From Pseudomonas putida (GTDB lineage: Bacteria > Pseudomonadota > Gammaproteobacteria > Pseudomonadales > Pseudomonadaceae), in NCBI RefSeq assembly GCF_002025705.1, contig NZ_CP018846.1:1975501-2039500 (forward strand): a stretch of DNA of 64,000 bases. Direction: 5' to 3'. Position numbers and translations under genes: made by a program. Each line of letters starts with the position of its first letter. Positions within the stretch are counted from its first letter, which is position 1. Below are positions 19,932 to 28,559 of this stretch, one piece after another. Under the pieces are notes generated by a model, which was not told the DNA's origin, ran no database searches, and saw only the letters and a list, made by a program, of their open reading frames with translations.

Positions 19932-20762
19932 TCAGTCTGGAAGGTTTGAGCAGCGGCGACGGTAGTCGGCCGGGGTCAGCTGGTAAGCGCGCCGGAACCA
20001 GCGCCCCAGATGGCTCTGATCGGCAAAGCCCAGGATCATGGCCACCTCTGCGGGTGTCTGGCCCTGGGCGAGGAGGCGCCGGGCGCGGGCCAGGCGCAGC
20101 TGGATCAGGTAGGCATGGGGTGCCAGGCCAAAGGCGGCCTTGAAAGCCCGGGTCAGGCGGAAGCGGTCGACCCCGCAAGCCTGTGCCAGTTGCTCCAGGC
20201 CGATGTCCTGGTCGAGGTGGGCATGCAGGTAGTCGCGTGCCCGTTGCGCAGTCAGCGGCAGGCGCGGGTCGGGGTTCAGGCCCTTGCGCCAGTGCAGGTG
20301 ACGGGTCAGGCAACTGAGCAGGTCATCGGTGGCGGTTTGCCGCACGATGCGCAGCTCCGGGCCATGTACGGCCTGGAATGCCCGGGCGACAGCACCGGCC
20401 AGGCGTGCGTCATGGCACAACGGCTCGGCAATGCTGGGCAGGCTGTCGCTCGGTGCCTGTTCGAACAGCGTGCGCAACTCAGCCTCCAGCCAGTGTGGCT
20501 GCAGGTACAACGTCGAGTAGGTAAAGCCTTCTGCGGTGGGCGCCTGGCCATTGTGGATATCGCCGGGCTCAAGCAGGAACACGTTCCCTGGCGTGCTGTT
20601 GTGGCGCACCTTTCGGCAATCGAATTGCTGCACGCCCTGTTCGGTGAAGCCGACCAGGAAACTGTCATGCCAGTGTGGGTCATAGGCGTGGCCGACAAAA
20701 TGCGCGCGGACCGACTCGATGCCGGTGTCGGCGTCTTGCTTGAGGTCGATCCAGTTGGGCAT
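19932..20762 (-). CDS. AraC-family regulator (cupin plus HTH)
   Basis: This 276-residue regulator has an N-terminal cupin with histidines in the 'YDPHWHDSFLVGFTEQG' motif and the PGDIHNG turn, and a C-terminal AraC domain (IGLEQLAQACGVDRFRLTRAFKAAFG, then PAEVAMILGFADQSHLGRWFRRAYQLTPADYRR). It likely senses an amino acid and activates the downstream exporter. Upstream (20763-20936) the sequence becomes AT-rich, marking the edge of the island at 20.9-24.1 kb. Confidence 0.88.
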   Translation of the reverse strand: MPNWIDLKQDADTGIESVRAHFVGHAYDPHWHDSFLVGFTEQGVQQFDCRKVRHNSTPGNVFLLEPGDIHNGQAPTAEGFTYSTLYLQPHWLEAELRTLFEQAPSDSLPSIAEPLCHDARLAGAVARAFQAVHGPELRIVRQTATDDLLSCLTRHLHWRKGLNPDPRLPLTAQRARDYLHAHLDQDIGLEQLAQACGVDRFRLTRAFKAAFGLAPHAYLIQLRLARARRLLAQGQTPAEVAMILGFADQSHLGRWFRRAYQLTPADYRRRCSNLPD

Positions 20763-20936
20763 GAAGGGCAGGCCGTGCTGAGTAAACGTTACGCTAATAT
20801 CGCGCGATGTTACATGGGGTAAATATGCTTTGACTGGCTAATACTATCGCGACACCAATGCTAAAGTCGAGACTGCCTCGGATGTTTCTGGTAGATTGAT
20901 AAAGGTCTACAGTTTAATCGTAAGAGGAGGGGCTGT

Positions 20937-21389
20937 GTGGATTTGAAAGATGAAATAATGTTGGAGAAATACAAATACATCTTATCGCAAAAGCAAGCGC
21001 TTAATGAAGCTACTTTTAAAATTGTTGCAGTCTACCAGGCCTTAGTTTTGGCGCTTGCTGCTGGTCAGTACACTGTGCTCACAACATACGAGAATGCACC
21101 GCTCAAACCTGTCTGGGCATTGTCGGTCACTTATATGCTGTTGGGCATGTATGTCACTGTCTCTTTATTGATTGTTGCATTGTTGGTGGGTGGCATTTTT
21201 TCCTGGAAAGGATACCGAAAGGATGAGTCAGTGATAGAACTGCAGGTGTACGGGGTAGGGAAAGAATCTATTAAACTGAAAAGTGTCTGGTGTTGGTATG
21301 AGACGTACTTGGTTTTATTTGTGGTGGTAGCAAGCGGAGTTGGTGTTTTTAGCTATTTTGCATGCATTCTACCAGTTTTCAAGATGTAA
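20937..21389 (+). CDS. Unrecognised small membrane protein in AT-rich island
   Basis: This 150-residue protein matches no family I recognise. It has a charged N-terminal helix (residues 1-24), hydrophobic segments at about 29-48, 60-88 and 122-145, and a short polar loop between the last two (residues 91-116). The GTG start at 20937 is fixed by a perfect AGGAGG six bases upstream. Base composition is much lower in GC than the flanking genes, with AT-rich codons, so it is probably acquired DNA. It converges on the HD-Hsp90-like gene with a shared hairpin between them. Because of that orientation they are not an operon; a functional link is speculative. Confidence 0.7.
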   Translation: MDLKDEIMLEKYKYILSQKQALNEATFKIVAVYQALVLALAAGQYTVLTTYENAPLKPVWALSVTYMLLGMYVTVSLLIVALLVGGIFSWKGYRKDESVIELQVYGVGKESIKLKSVWCWYETYLVLFVVVASGVGVFSYFACILPVFKM

Positions 21390-21446
21390 ATTGGTTCCTA
21401 TCGGGGTTGATAAGGCTGAGATGTCGTTTTAAAGCTCAATTGCATT

Positions 21447-21474
21447 AACGACAACACCTTTTGGTGTTGTCGTT
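21447..21474. terminator. Hairpin between two convergent island genes
   Basis: A perfect 12-base inverted repeat (AACGACAACACC / GGTGTTGTCGTT) with a TTTT loop lies between the stop codons at 21389 and 21540. There is no long U-tract on either side, so it may act as a weak bidirectional terminator or a transcript-end stabiliser. Confidence 0.65.
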
Positions 21475-21539
21475 AGCTTGTGGGTGTTTGTGCGTGCTAT
21501 TGAATGTGCGATTTCGTAGTAGTAGTTACTTTTTTGCCG

Positions 21540-24089
21540 TTACTTGCACCTGGTGTAAATATCGCACTCTCTAAATATGTCTTTGCCTAGAACCGTTGCG
21601 ACTTTCACGAGTTGGGACTTTTCGATGTTGAAACTCTCCCAGCTTTCGCTTAAAGCCTGTTTGATTATTTTCTTTATGGTGTTTGTTCCTAGCGCTCCTT
21701 CGCTGTTCAAGGTATTGATCCACGAAGGTGGGCGGGTGGTTTCAGCTTCTATCACGAACTCTTCGTATATATAGTTGTTGTAAAAGTCTTTGCTTAAAAT
21801 TTCATCTTCATCTTCGTGACCAATAAATCCGTCATGTAGGTATATGGTTTCAGTTTTTGCGCATATATCTAGTAGCTTTAGATAGGTGATGTCTTGGCCT
21901 TCTATTTGGCCTATGTACAGCTGTTTGTAATTAGCGCCAAAGCTAGCTAAAATTGATGAGCTTAATACTTTGTCAGATTCGGAATTTAATATTTCTTCAG
22001 CTTGCTTGTTGGCCCATTGTATAAGAGAGCTTGGGCTTATATTGGGTGCGGCTGACCTTCTGGCAAGATCTTCTTGGGGGAGGGTCTGTATTATTCCGAT
22101 TACCCCTTCTATTTTTCCGCTTAATATGCCTCTGTAGAAGCCTGCAGAGCTGAGTCCGTCGGACCGAAAGTATCTTTGGAGATCTATTGCAGCCCTGCCT
22201 ATGAGTTCTCCATCATCGTTGTGAATTTCAAGAATGGGGCCTATGCTGGAAAGAGATTTTTTGGTGATTTTAGCTTCGGGCGCTATCCTATTCAAGAGGG
22301 ATAGATTGTCAATTACTTTCCAGTCATTGGCTTGAATTGTTTTGTTCTTAGGTGCCTGATTTTCTTTGGTGAACAAGTTTATGTCCAGTGCAGGCGCTAT
22401 AGAGCTACAGACTTCTGCAAGGCTTAGTTTTATGTGCTCATTAACTCCTGTGTTTCTTGTGGTTAATGCGTCAAGCTTTCCGTTTGAAAGAAGTATGGAT
22501 ACTTTGGTCCCGTGACGCTTAAGCTTTTCAAGCTCCGTAGGTGATCGTAAAATTGGACGAAATTCAGTGCCTTGCGAGAATTCTAGTACCCAGTGAGAAG
22601 CTTCGTTTTCTTTGGGTTCGTAACGATTGGTGGTGACTGTTACTTTCTCGCCTAGCATGAAGATTGAGAAGAAGCCAATGCCAAATTTTCCAACTGCTTC
22701 GAAATTGGAGTTGGTCAGGCTTTTCCATTCGCCTTGCAATTCTGGGCTTTTCCATAATGATTTGCCAAAGTCAATTAGCACATTGGTCAGTACGTACCGA
22801 CTCATACCTATGCCTGTATCAACAATATGAAGCCAGTCACCCTGTGGTGTGTTCTCGATTGATATGTCAATCGAGCCTTCGTCATCGCCCAAGGCTCCAA
22901 GACTCCTACAAGCATGAACGGCGTCTCTAGCGTTTTGTATTAACTCTCTGAGGGCTATTCTGGGGCTGTCGCCATATAACCGGAAGCCGCCAAATTGTTC
23001 AATGATTTTGGGGATGTTGCTGATCTTGAAGCTCGTATCAATCGGGTGCCAACCGTTGGTAGGGACGTTGTATGAAAAGCTCTCGGTGGAATGAATGTTT
23101 GCAACTGATCGAACGGCGAATTGGGGTCTGTTGAAATCAATGTTGATTCGGTCGCTGGTGCGTAGTTCGTTATCGATCATTCTTGCTGTATCGTACGCAA
23201 GCCACCATGCTTGCTGTTCATCAGCTGGGAAGCTGCTACCGGATAGGCAAAGTTCTTTTCGAGCTGGATCGGGATCTCTCTTAGGATTGTTTAGGCGTGC
23301 TTGGAAATTCCAGTGGGCCAGAGAAAAGCCGCTAGGTTTTACCAATGCTTGAAGAAAACGAGGCGCCCGTTGGGCATCGATATGAGCTGCATCGGCTGTT
23401 CGCAAGACTAAAGCGATTTTAAGAATATCTACGGTCCATGGTGATGGATATAAGCACGCAGGTGGAGTTATTTTTTGGCGGCTAAGGTTCTCAAGTTGGT
23501 GAGGGGGGTGCCAATGGCTCTCAGCGACTATGCCAATAGCCTCAGCATAAGCGCGACGAAGATCGTCATTAGGCAAAAGGAAAAGAGGGTGATTATCTCC
23601 TGGGGAGTTCCAGCTTAAACGGGCAAGAATGCGCGCTTGTTTGGGGTGCAATGATCGTAATACTTCAAAAAGCACTTGTTGAAAGCTATCTGAACCTTTT
23701 ATGAGGTGGTTCGGGTTTAATTCAAGCGTCCGGCAGTAAAATTCCCATTCCGGTAATGAGGTGATTTCCGCTATGCCTCTAGGGTAAGCTGCTATGCATT
23801 GCGCGGAATCATGAAGTAAAAAAGCGCCTCCCAGAACAAAAGCCTCTGCAGGGTTTATGGGGTAGTCTGGCCCCGTAATTTCGGATGCTGTCCACCATAG
23901 AGCGTCTATGTGTGAAATATCATGAACTGTTAGTGAAGGCATGTCTTTATGAATTTGCGCTACGAGGATAGCTACTCGATCGCGAAATTCCATGTATGCT
24001 GAAATTAAAAATTTCCGCTGCTCGTCAAAGTCGTCATTTTTCAGTTCAAAAGCCTTCTTCCATAGTGGTGATATTTGGTAACTTTCCAT
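21540..24089 (-). CDS. HD-domain / Hsp90-like (GHKL) ATPase fusion protein
   Basis: This 849-residue protein has two recognisable parts. Residues ~40-240 look like an HD phosphohydrolase: H56-D57-x2-H60 (TVHDISHIDALW), H93-D94 (LLHDSAQ), H192/H194 (AESHWHP) and D233 (LRTADAAHID). Residues ~365-500 carry all three Hsp90-type ATP-binding motifs: E382-x3-N386-x2-D389 (RELIQNARDA), D424-T-G-I-G-M, and G467-K-F-G-I-G-F-F-S, the last almost identical to HtpG. Residues 500-849 have no family I recognise and end in a Cys-rich tail. ATG at 24089 has GGAAG six bases upstream. Codon use is AT-rich and unlike the neighbours, suggesting transfer. Not HtpG, since it lacks that middle/C-terminal layout and has the HD domain. 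A stress or anti-phage role is inference. Confidence 0.85.
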   Translation of the reverse strand: MESYQISPLWKKAFELKNDDFDEQRKFLISAYMEFRDRVAILVAQIHKDMPSLTVHDISHIDALWWTASEITGPDYPINPAEAFVLGGAFLLHDSAQCIAAYPRGIAEITSLPEWEFYCRTLELNPNHLIKGSDSFQQVLFEVLRSLHPKQARILARLSWNSPGDNHPLFLLPNDDLRRAYAEAIGIVAESHWHPPHQLENLSRQKITPPACLYPSPWTVDILKIALVLRTADAAHIDAQRAPRFLQALVKPSGFSLAHWNFQARLNNPKRDPDPARKELCLSGSSFPADEQQAWWLAYDTARMIDNELRTSDRINIDFNRPQFAVRSVANIHSTESFSYNVPTNGWHPIDTSFKISNIPKIIEQFGGFRLYGDSPRIALRELIQNARDAVHACRSLGALGDDEGSIDISIENTPQGDWLHIVDTGIGMSRYVLTNVLIDFGKSLWKSPELQGEWKSLTNSNFEAVGKFGIGFFSIFMLGEKVTVTTNRYEPKENEASHWVLEFSQGTEFRPILRSPTELEKLKRHGTKVSILLSNGKLDALTTRNTGVNEHIKLSLAEVCSSIAPALDINLFTKENQAPKNKTIQANDWKVIDNLSLLNRIAPEAKITKKSLSSIGPILEIHNDDGELIGRAAIDLQRYFRSDGLSSAGFYRGILSGKIEGVIGIIQTLPQEDLARRSAAPNISPSSLIQWANKQAEEILNSESDKVLSSSILASFGANYKQLYIGQIEGQDITYLKLLDICAKTETIYLHDGFIGHEDEDEILSKDFYNNYIYEEFVIEAETTRPPSWINTLNSEGALGTNTIKKIIKQALSESWESFNIEKSQLVKVATVLGKDIFRECDIYTRCK

Positions 24090-24177
24090 GTTCTTCCTAT
24101 GTTAGTTGTGCTGTTGTTTTTAGGGGCTGAGGTTTGCGTGGGTTTTTGGTCTGATAAACTTAAGGGCGTTCGCGACT

Positions 24178-25077
24178 TTAAGGTATATTCAATGGCTCTA
24201 TTCTGATGAAACGCTCACGCAGCCACTGATAAAGTTGCGTCACCGCAGGCGACAGCTGCTTGCGGTGCGGGCACACCAGCGTCACCGGCGTGGCTTCGCC
24301 CTGATGGTCGGGCAGCAGGATTTCCAGCTCGCCGGCGGCGATGTTGGCGCTGACGTCCAGCCACGATTTGTAGACGATACCTTCGCCCTCCAGCGCCCAG
24401 CGTCGCACCACGTCGGCATCGTCGCTGACCAGTGGCCCGCGTACCTGTACGGTGCGGTTGCCAAGCTGCCATTTGTCGTACACGCGATTGTGTTGCAGGT
24501 ACAGCAGGCAGTCATGCTGCTGCAGTTCTTCGGGCGTGCGGGGGCGGCCGTGGCGGGCCAGGTAGCCGGGGGATGCCACCACTACCCGGCGGTTCCAGGG
24601 CGCCAGCGGCAGGGCGATGTAGTTGGCGTCCTGGTTGAGGCCGTAGCGGATGGCGATGTCTACCGGGTCGCGGCTGAAGTCGGCAATCTGGTCCGAAAGG
24701 AAGAAGCGCAGGCTCAGTGCCGGGTGCTCGCGGCGAAAGGCGCTGAGCCATGGCAGCAACAGGTTGCGGCCAATGTCGGAAGGCGCCGAGACCTGCAACA
24801 CCCCGCGCAGGGTGCTGTGGTGGCCATGAAGCTGTTCGTGGCCCTGGCGCAGGGTGTCCAGCACACGCTGGGCGGTGGGCAGGTACAGCTCGCCTTCCGC
24901 AGTCAGGCGCAGGCTGCGGGTGGTGCGGGCGAACAGGCGCACGTCGAGGTCGCGCTCCAGGCGCTTGATCGCGGCGGCGACTTGCCCGGGCAGCAGGTCG
25001 GCTTCATGCGCGGCGGCGGTGAAGCTGCCCAGTGCACTGCTGCGCACGAACAGTTCCAGGTCGGTAAAACGAAGCAT
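24178..25077 (-). CDS. LysR-family transcriptional regulator
   Basis: This 299-residue LysR regulator has its helix-turn-helix at residues ~16-35 (GSFTAAAHEADLLPGQVAAAIKRLE) and a periplasmic-binding-protein-like effector domain. The ATG at 25077 is chosen because GGAG lies five bases upstream; a GTG at 25083 overlaps that site. It is divergent from the nitroreductase gene (25182) with about 100 bases between them, and probably controls it. Confidence 0.88.
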   Translation of the reverse strand: MLRFTDLELFVRSSALGSFTAAAHEADLLPGQVAAAIKRLERDLDVRLFARTTRSLRLTAEGELYLPTAQRVLDTLRQGHEQLHGHHSTLRGVLQVSAPSDIGRNLLLPWLSAFRREHPALSLRFFLSDQIADFSRDPVDIAIRYGLNQDANYIALPLAPWNRRVVVASPGYLARHGRPRTPEELQQHDCLLYLQHNRVYDKWQLGNRTVQVRGPLVSDDADVVRRWALEGEGIVYKSWLDVSANIAAGELEILLPDHQGEATPVTLVCPHRKQLSPAVTQLYQWLRERFIRIEPLNIP

Positions 25078-25181
25078 TTTCACTCCAGGGGTGAAAGTGT
25101 TGCTGCATTCTGCCGGTTTTTCTTATCAACAGGAAAGATAAGATGCGCGACAAATCCCGTTTCGTTCACTGGAGTTGCAGC

Positions 25182-25835
25182 ATGGATACCGTCTCCCTGG
25201 CCAAGCGCCGTTACACCACCAAGGCCTACGATGCCGCTCGCAAGATCCCTCAGGCCACGGTCGATGCGTTGCTTGAACAGCTGCGCCACAGCCCGTCCTC
25301 GGTCAATTCGCAGCCTTGGCATTTCATCGTCGCCGACAGCGCCGAAGGCAAAGCCCGCCTGGCCAAGGCCACCGACGGCCGTTTTGCCTACAACTCGCCA
25401 AAAATCCTCGACGCTTCCCACGTGATTGTGTTCTGCACCCGCACCGAGATGACCGAGGCGCACCTGAATGCGGTGCTCGACCAGGAACAGGCCGATGGCC
25501 GCTTCCGCGATGAGCAGGCGCGGGCAGGGCAGAACCAGAGCCGTCGGGGCTATGTCGACCTGCATCGCTTCGATCAGAAAGACCTGCAGCACTGGATGGA
25601 GAAACAGACCTATCTGGCCCTGGGCACCGCACTGCTGGGCGCCGCGGCTCATGGTCTGGATGCCACGCCGATCGAAGGCTTCGACAGCAAGGTAATGGAT
25701 GCCGAACTGGGCCTGCGTGAGCAGGGCTTTACCAGTGTGGTGGTGCTGAGCCTGGGCTATCGCAGCGAGGCCGATTTCAATGCCGGGCTGAGCAAGTCGC
25801 GTCTGCCGGCTTCGACGGTGTTTACCTTCCTCTGA
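25182..25835 (+). CDS. nfsB: Oxygen-insensitive NAD(P)H nitroreductase NfsB
   Basis: This 217-residue FMN nitroreductase is the same length as E. coli NfsB, with the FMN-binding opening (LAKRRYTTKAYD), the 'SPSSVNSQPWHF' motif, and a late 'LGYRSEADFNAGLSKSRLP' motif. It reduces nitroaromatics and quinones in the cytoplasm. The ATG at 25182 has GGAG seven bases upstream; an upstream in-frame ATG at 25143 adds a segment unlike the family and was rejected. The divergent LysR gene is its likely regulator. Confidence 0.92.
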   Translation: MDTVSLAKRRYTTKAYDAARKIPQATVDALLEQLRHSPSSVNSQPWHFIVADSAEGKARLAKATDGRFAYNSPKILDASHVIVFCTRTEMTEAHLNAVLDQEQADGRFRDEQARAGQNQSRRGYVDLHRFDQKDLQHWMEKQTYLALGTALLGAAAHGLDATPIEGFDSKVMDAELGLREQGFTSVVVLSLGYRSEADFNAGLSKSRLPASTVFTFL

Positions 25836-25877
25836 GGGGGCGGTGGGCGTTGGGGTGTTCGCCGTGTACTTTGCAGT

Positions 25878-26104
25878 GCCTGTGATATCGAGCGCCGCCC
25901 ACGCGGCGCATCGCGGATAAATCCGCTCCTACATCTATTGCAACGTGCCGGACCTGATACGCCATGGTTGTCCACCTTGGCGCATGAATTGAGCCGTGTA
26001 AACCGGCTGACAACCATGGCCTCACAGGCATGGCCACGTTGCAACAAATGTAGGAGCGGATTTATCCGCGATGCGCCGCGCGGGCGGCGCTCGGTCTTAC
26101 AGGC
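25878..26104. repeat. Large symmetric repeat element, copy 1
   Basis: A ~227-base element with long inverted arms: 'gagcgccgcccacgcggcgc' ... 'cggataaatccgctcctac' at the left and their complement at the right. The middle carries a second, imperfect inverted repeat (ccatggttgtc / gacaaccatgg; ttgcaacgtgcc / ggccacgttgcaa). A clear second copy lies at 56186-56423. It fills the 299-base gap between nfsB and the cysteine desulfurase gene. Short open frames inside it, encoding 'RCNKCRSGFIRDAPRGRRS', are by-products of the repeat. Confidence 0.85.
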
Positions 26105-26134
26105 GCTGAAAAGCTTGAGGCATGCGCCCAGCCC

Positions 26135-27301
26135 CTACCACAATGCCGCAGAAGCCGCAGTCAAAGCCCGCCCAAACACCCCGATCGCCGTGTCCACCTC
26201 AGCCTGGCTGGTAAACCGCCCAATACTCACCCGCACACTTTTGCGTGCCCGCGCCTCATCAAGCCCCAGCGCCAACAGCACATGCGAAGCGGCATTGCTC
26301 GCCGAGTTGCAGGCCGAAGTGGTCGACAGCGCCAATTCACTGGCCAAGGCCATGCTGTTGAAGCCGTTGGCCTCGACGCACAGGTTCAAGGTGTGAGGAA
26401 TCCGCTGTATGGCACAGCCATTTAGACTGACGCCTGGCAATGCCAGCAGCCCCTCACGCAAGCGCGTTGCCAATTGCTCGATACGTTGGTGCTCGCTGTC
26501 ACCCGGCTCACCGGCCAAGGCGAAGGCGCTGCCCATCCCAACAATCTGATGCGTCGGCAGGGTACCCGAACGCAGCCCCTGCTCATGCCCGCCGCCGTGG
26601 ATCTGTGCACGCATCAGCTCACGGGCGCGGTGGCCGACATACAGCGCGCCGATGCCTTTTGGCCCATACACCTTGTGCGCCGAGAACGACATCAGGTCCA
26701 CCGCCATCGCCTGCAAATCGATGGCCAGCTTGCCGACTGCCTGAGCCGCGTCCACATGCAGCAGGGCGCCATGGGCGCGCACTCGCTCGCCAATGGCAGC
26801 GAAATCGGTGACGGTACCCAGTTCGTTGTTGACGGCCATCAGCGACACCAAGCGAGTGTCGGCACGCAAGGCTGCCTGCACGGCGTAAGGCTGGATCAGG
26901 CCGCTGGCGTCCGGCGCCAGCCGGGTGATGGCCCAGCCCTGGCGCTCCAGTTCGTTGACCGTGTCGAGCACGGCCTTGTGCTCCAGCTGGCTGGTGATCA
27001 GGTGGCCCGGCTGGGCCTTGCCCTGAATCATGCCCTGGGCGATGCCCTTGAGTGCCAGGTTGTTGGACTCGGTGGCGCCCGATGTCCAGATGATGTCTTC
27101 GGCGCGGGCACCGACCCGCTCGGCCACTTGCCGGCGGGCTTGCTCGACCACTTCGCGTGCAGCCTGGCCGTAGGCGTGGCCACTGGAAGCAGGGTTGCCG
27201 AAGTTAACCTGGCGCCCGAGGCAAGTGAGCATGGTTTCGATGACCCGGTCATCGACCGGAGTGGTGGCGGCGTAGTCGAAATAGAGCGGGGCGCTAGGCA
27301 T
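26135..27301 (-). CDS. IscS-like cysteine desulfurase (aminotransferase class V), orphan
   Basis: This 388-residue PLP enzyme has the N-terminal IscS/NifS motif YFDYAATTPVD, the PLP lysine in SFSAHKVYGPKGIGALYV, and the catalytic loop cysteine in 'TTSACNSASNAASHVLLALG'. It would take sulfur from cysteine as a persulfide. No iscR, iscU, sufE or other Fe-S assembly gene is adjacent, so this is a second, stand-alone desulfurase. The active loop reads CNSAS rather than the CTSAS of housekeeping IscS. Expressed from its own promoter region (27302-27494), which is AT-richer than average and holds no other gene. Confidence 0.9.
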   Translation of the reverse strand: MPSAPLYFDYAATTPVDDRVIETMLTCLGRQVNFGNPASSGHAYGQAAREVVEQARRQVAERVGARAEDIIWTSGATESNNLALKGIAQGMIQGKAQPGHLITSQLEHKAVLDTVNELERQGWAITRLAPDASGLIQPYAVQAALRADTRLVSLMAVNNELGTVTDFAAIGERVRAHGALLHVDAAQAVGKLAIDLQAMAVDLMSFSAHKVYGPKGIGALYVGHRARELMRAQIHGGGHEQGLRSGTLPTHQIVGMGSAFALAGEPGDSEHQRIEQLATRLREGLLALPGVSLNGCAIQRIPHTLNLCVEANGFNSMALASELALSTTSACNSASNAASHVLLALGLDEARARKSVRVSIGRFTSQAEVDTAIGVFGRALTAASAALW

Positions 27302-27494
27302 AGGGCGAGTCCGTGCAGTGCTGCCGTGGTATCGGCAATCGTTGCATCAAGCCTACGCGCTGGAGTGGGAATGAATTTGCCTTTTATGCTGGGTTTAACC
27401 ATTCCATGGAGAATATTTTTCTCTATTCATAGAGCATCATGGAATAAATTTTACTCTGTGGGCGCATAACGAACCCACAGGTTTGCGAGTGTGG

Positions 27495-28421
27495 TCAGGC
27501 AGGCGCCAGCGCACGCTCTTCCTCGGCCACCACACGCTCGCACAATTCGATGATCTGCTCACGCATCCAGCGGTTGGCCGGGTCCTGGTCGGTGCTTTCG
27601 TGCCAGTACAGGTGAGTCTCCAGCGGTGGCACTTCCACCGGCAGCGGCTGGAAGCGCAACTGGTGGCGGCGGGCGAAACGCTCGGGCACGGTCATGGCCA
27701 TGTCGGTCTGCTGCAATACCTGCGACGCCATCAGGTAATGTTGAGAGCGCAGCGCGACCTTGCGTTGCACACCCATCTTGCCCAGTGCCAGGTCGACGTA
27801 TCCCAAACCGTTTCGGCGGCTGGAAATATGAATGTGGGTCATGCCCAGGTAGTTGTCCAGGGTCAGCTTGGCATCAGCCAGCGGGTGGCCCTGGCGCAGT
27901 GCACAGACGTAGCGGTCCTGCATCAGTTTGACGTGGCGCACCTGCGGGTCGGTGTTCAGTGGAGCATCGACGGCGAAGTCCAGGCGCCCGGCGGCCAGTT
28001 CCTTGGTGGTTTCGCGGCGCTTGCACAGGAAGCTTTCGATCAGCACTGCCGGGGCCAGGCGGCGCAGGCGCTGGAATAGCGGCGGCAGGATCACCGCCTC
28101 GGTGAGGTCGGTCATGCTGATGCGGAAGGTCTTGTTGGCCTGTTGCGGGTTGAAGATGCGGCTTTCTTGCACCGAGGTACGCAGCAGCGCCAGGGCATTG
28201 CGCACCGGGCCGATGATGTTCTGGGCCATGGGCGTGGGCACCATGCCCTGGGCGGTGCGCACGAACAGCGGGTCGTTGAAGGTTTCGCGCAGCCGCGACA
28301 GGGCATTGGACACTGCCGGCTGGGTGATGCCGACGATCTGCCCGGCGCGGGTCAGGTTGGCTTCGGTGTAGATCGCGTCGAAGACGATGAACAGGTTGAG
28401 GTCGACCTTGCTGAGGTTCAT
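27495..28421 (-). CDS. LysR-family transcriptional regulator
   Basis: This 308-residue regulator has a NodD/LeuO-like N-terminus (LNLFIVFDAIYTEANLTRAG, then GITQPAVSNALSRLRETFNDPLFVR), the subgroup in which the helix-turn-helix is followed by 'DPLFVRT'. It is divergent from the acyl-CoA dehydrogenase at 28560 with 138 bases between, which makes that gene its probable target. Confidence 0.9.
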   Translation of the reverse strand: MNLSKVDLNLFIVFDAIYTEANLTRAGQIVGITQPAVSNALSRLRETFNDPLFVRTAQGMVPTPMAQNIIGPVRNALALLRTSVQESRIFNPQQANKTFRISMTDLTEAVILPPLFQRLRRLAPAVLIESFLCKRRETTKELAAGRLDFAVDAPLNTDPQVRHVKLMQDRYVCALRQGHPLADAKLTLDNYLGMTHIHISSRRNGLGYVDLALGKMGVQRKVALRSQHYLMASQVLQQTDMAMTVPERFARRHQLRFQPLPVEVPPLETHLYWHESTDQDPANRWMREQIIELCERVVAEEERALAPA

Positions 28422-28559
28422 GGCGCCGCTCTTTGTTGGAATTATTGGCCGATCATATATCGGTTATGAATGTTTATACACGCGGAAAATAGACTAGGTA
28501 GATCGAGGCTGGCTGCTCTAGGCTCTGCCCATGTACTTCCAACCGTGAAGGTAACCCCG

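Noticed and set aside
21540..24089. Calling the island gene htpG
   Set aside because: Only the ATP-binding motifs match Hsp90; the HD-like N-terminal region and the unrelated C-terminal part rule out HtpG itself.
25757..26396. Short frames encoding 'RCNKCRSGFIRDAPRGRRS' in both large repeats
   Set aside because: They arise from the repeat sequence itself, occur on both strands because the element is symmetric, and have no start signals.
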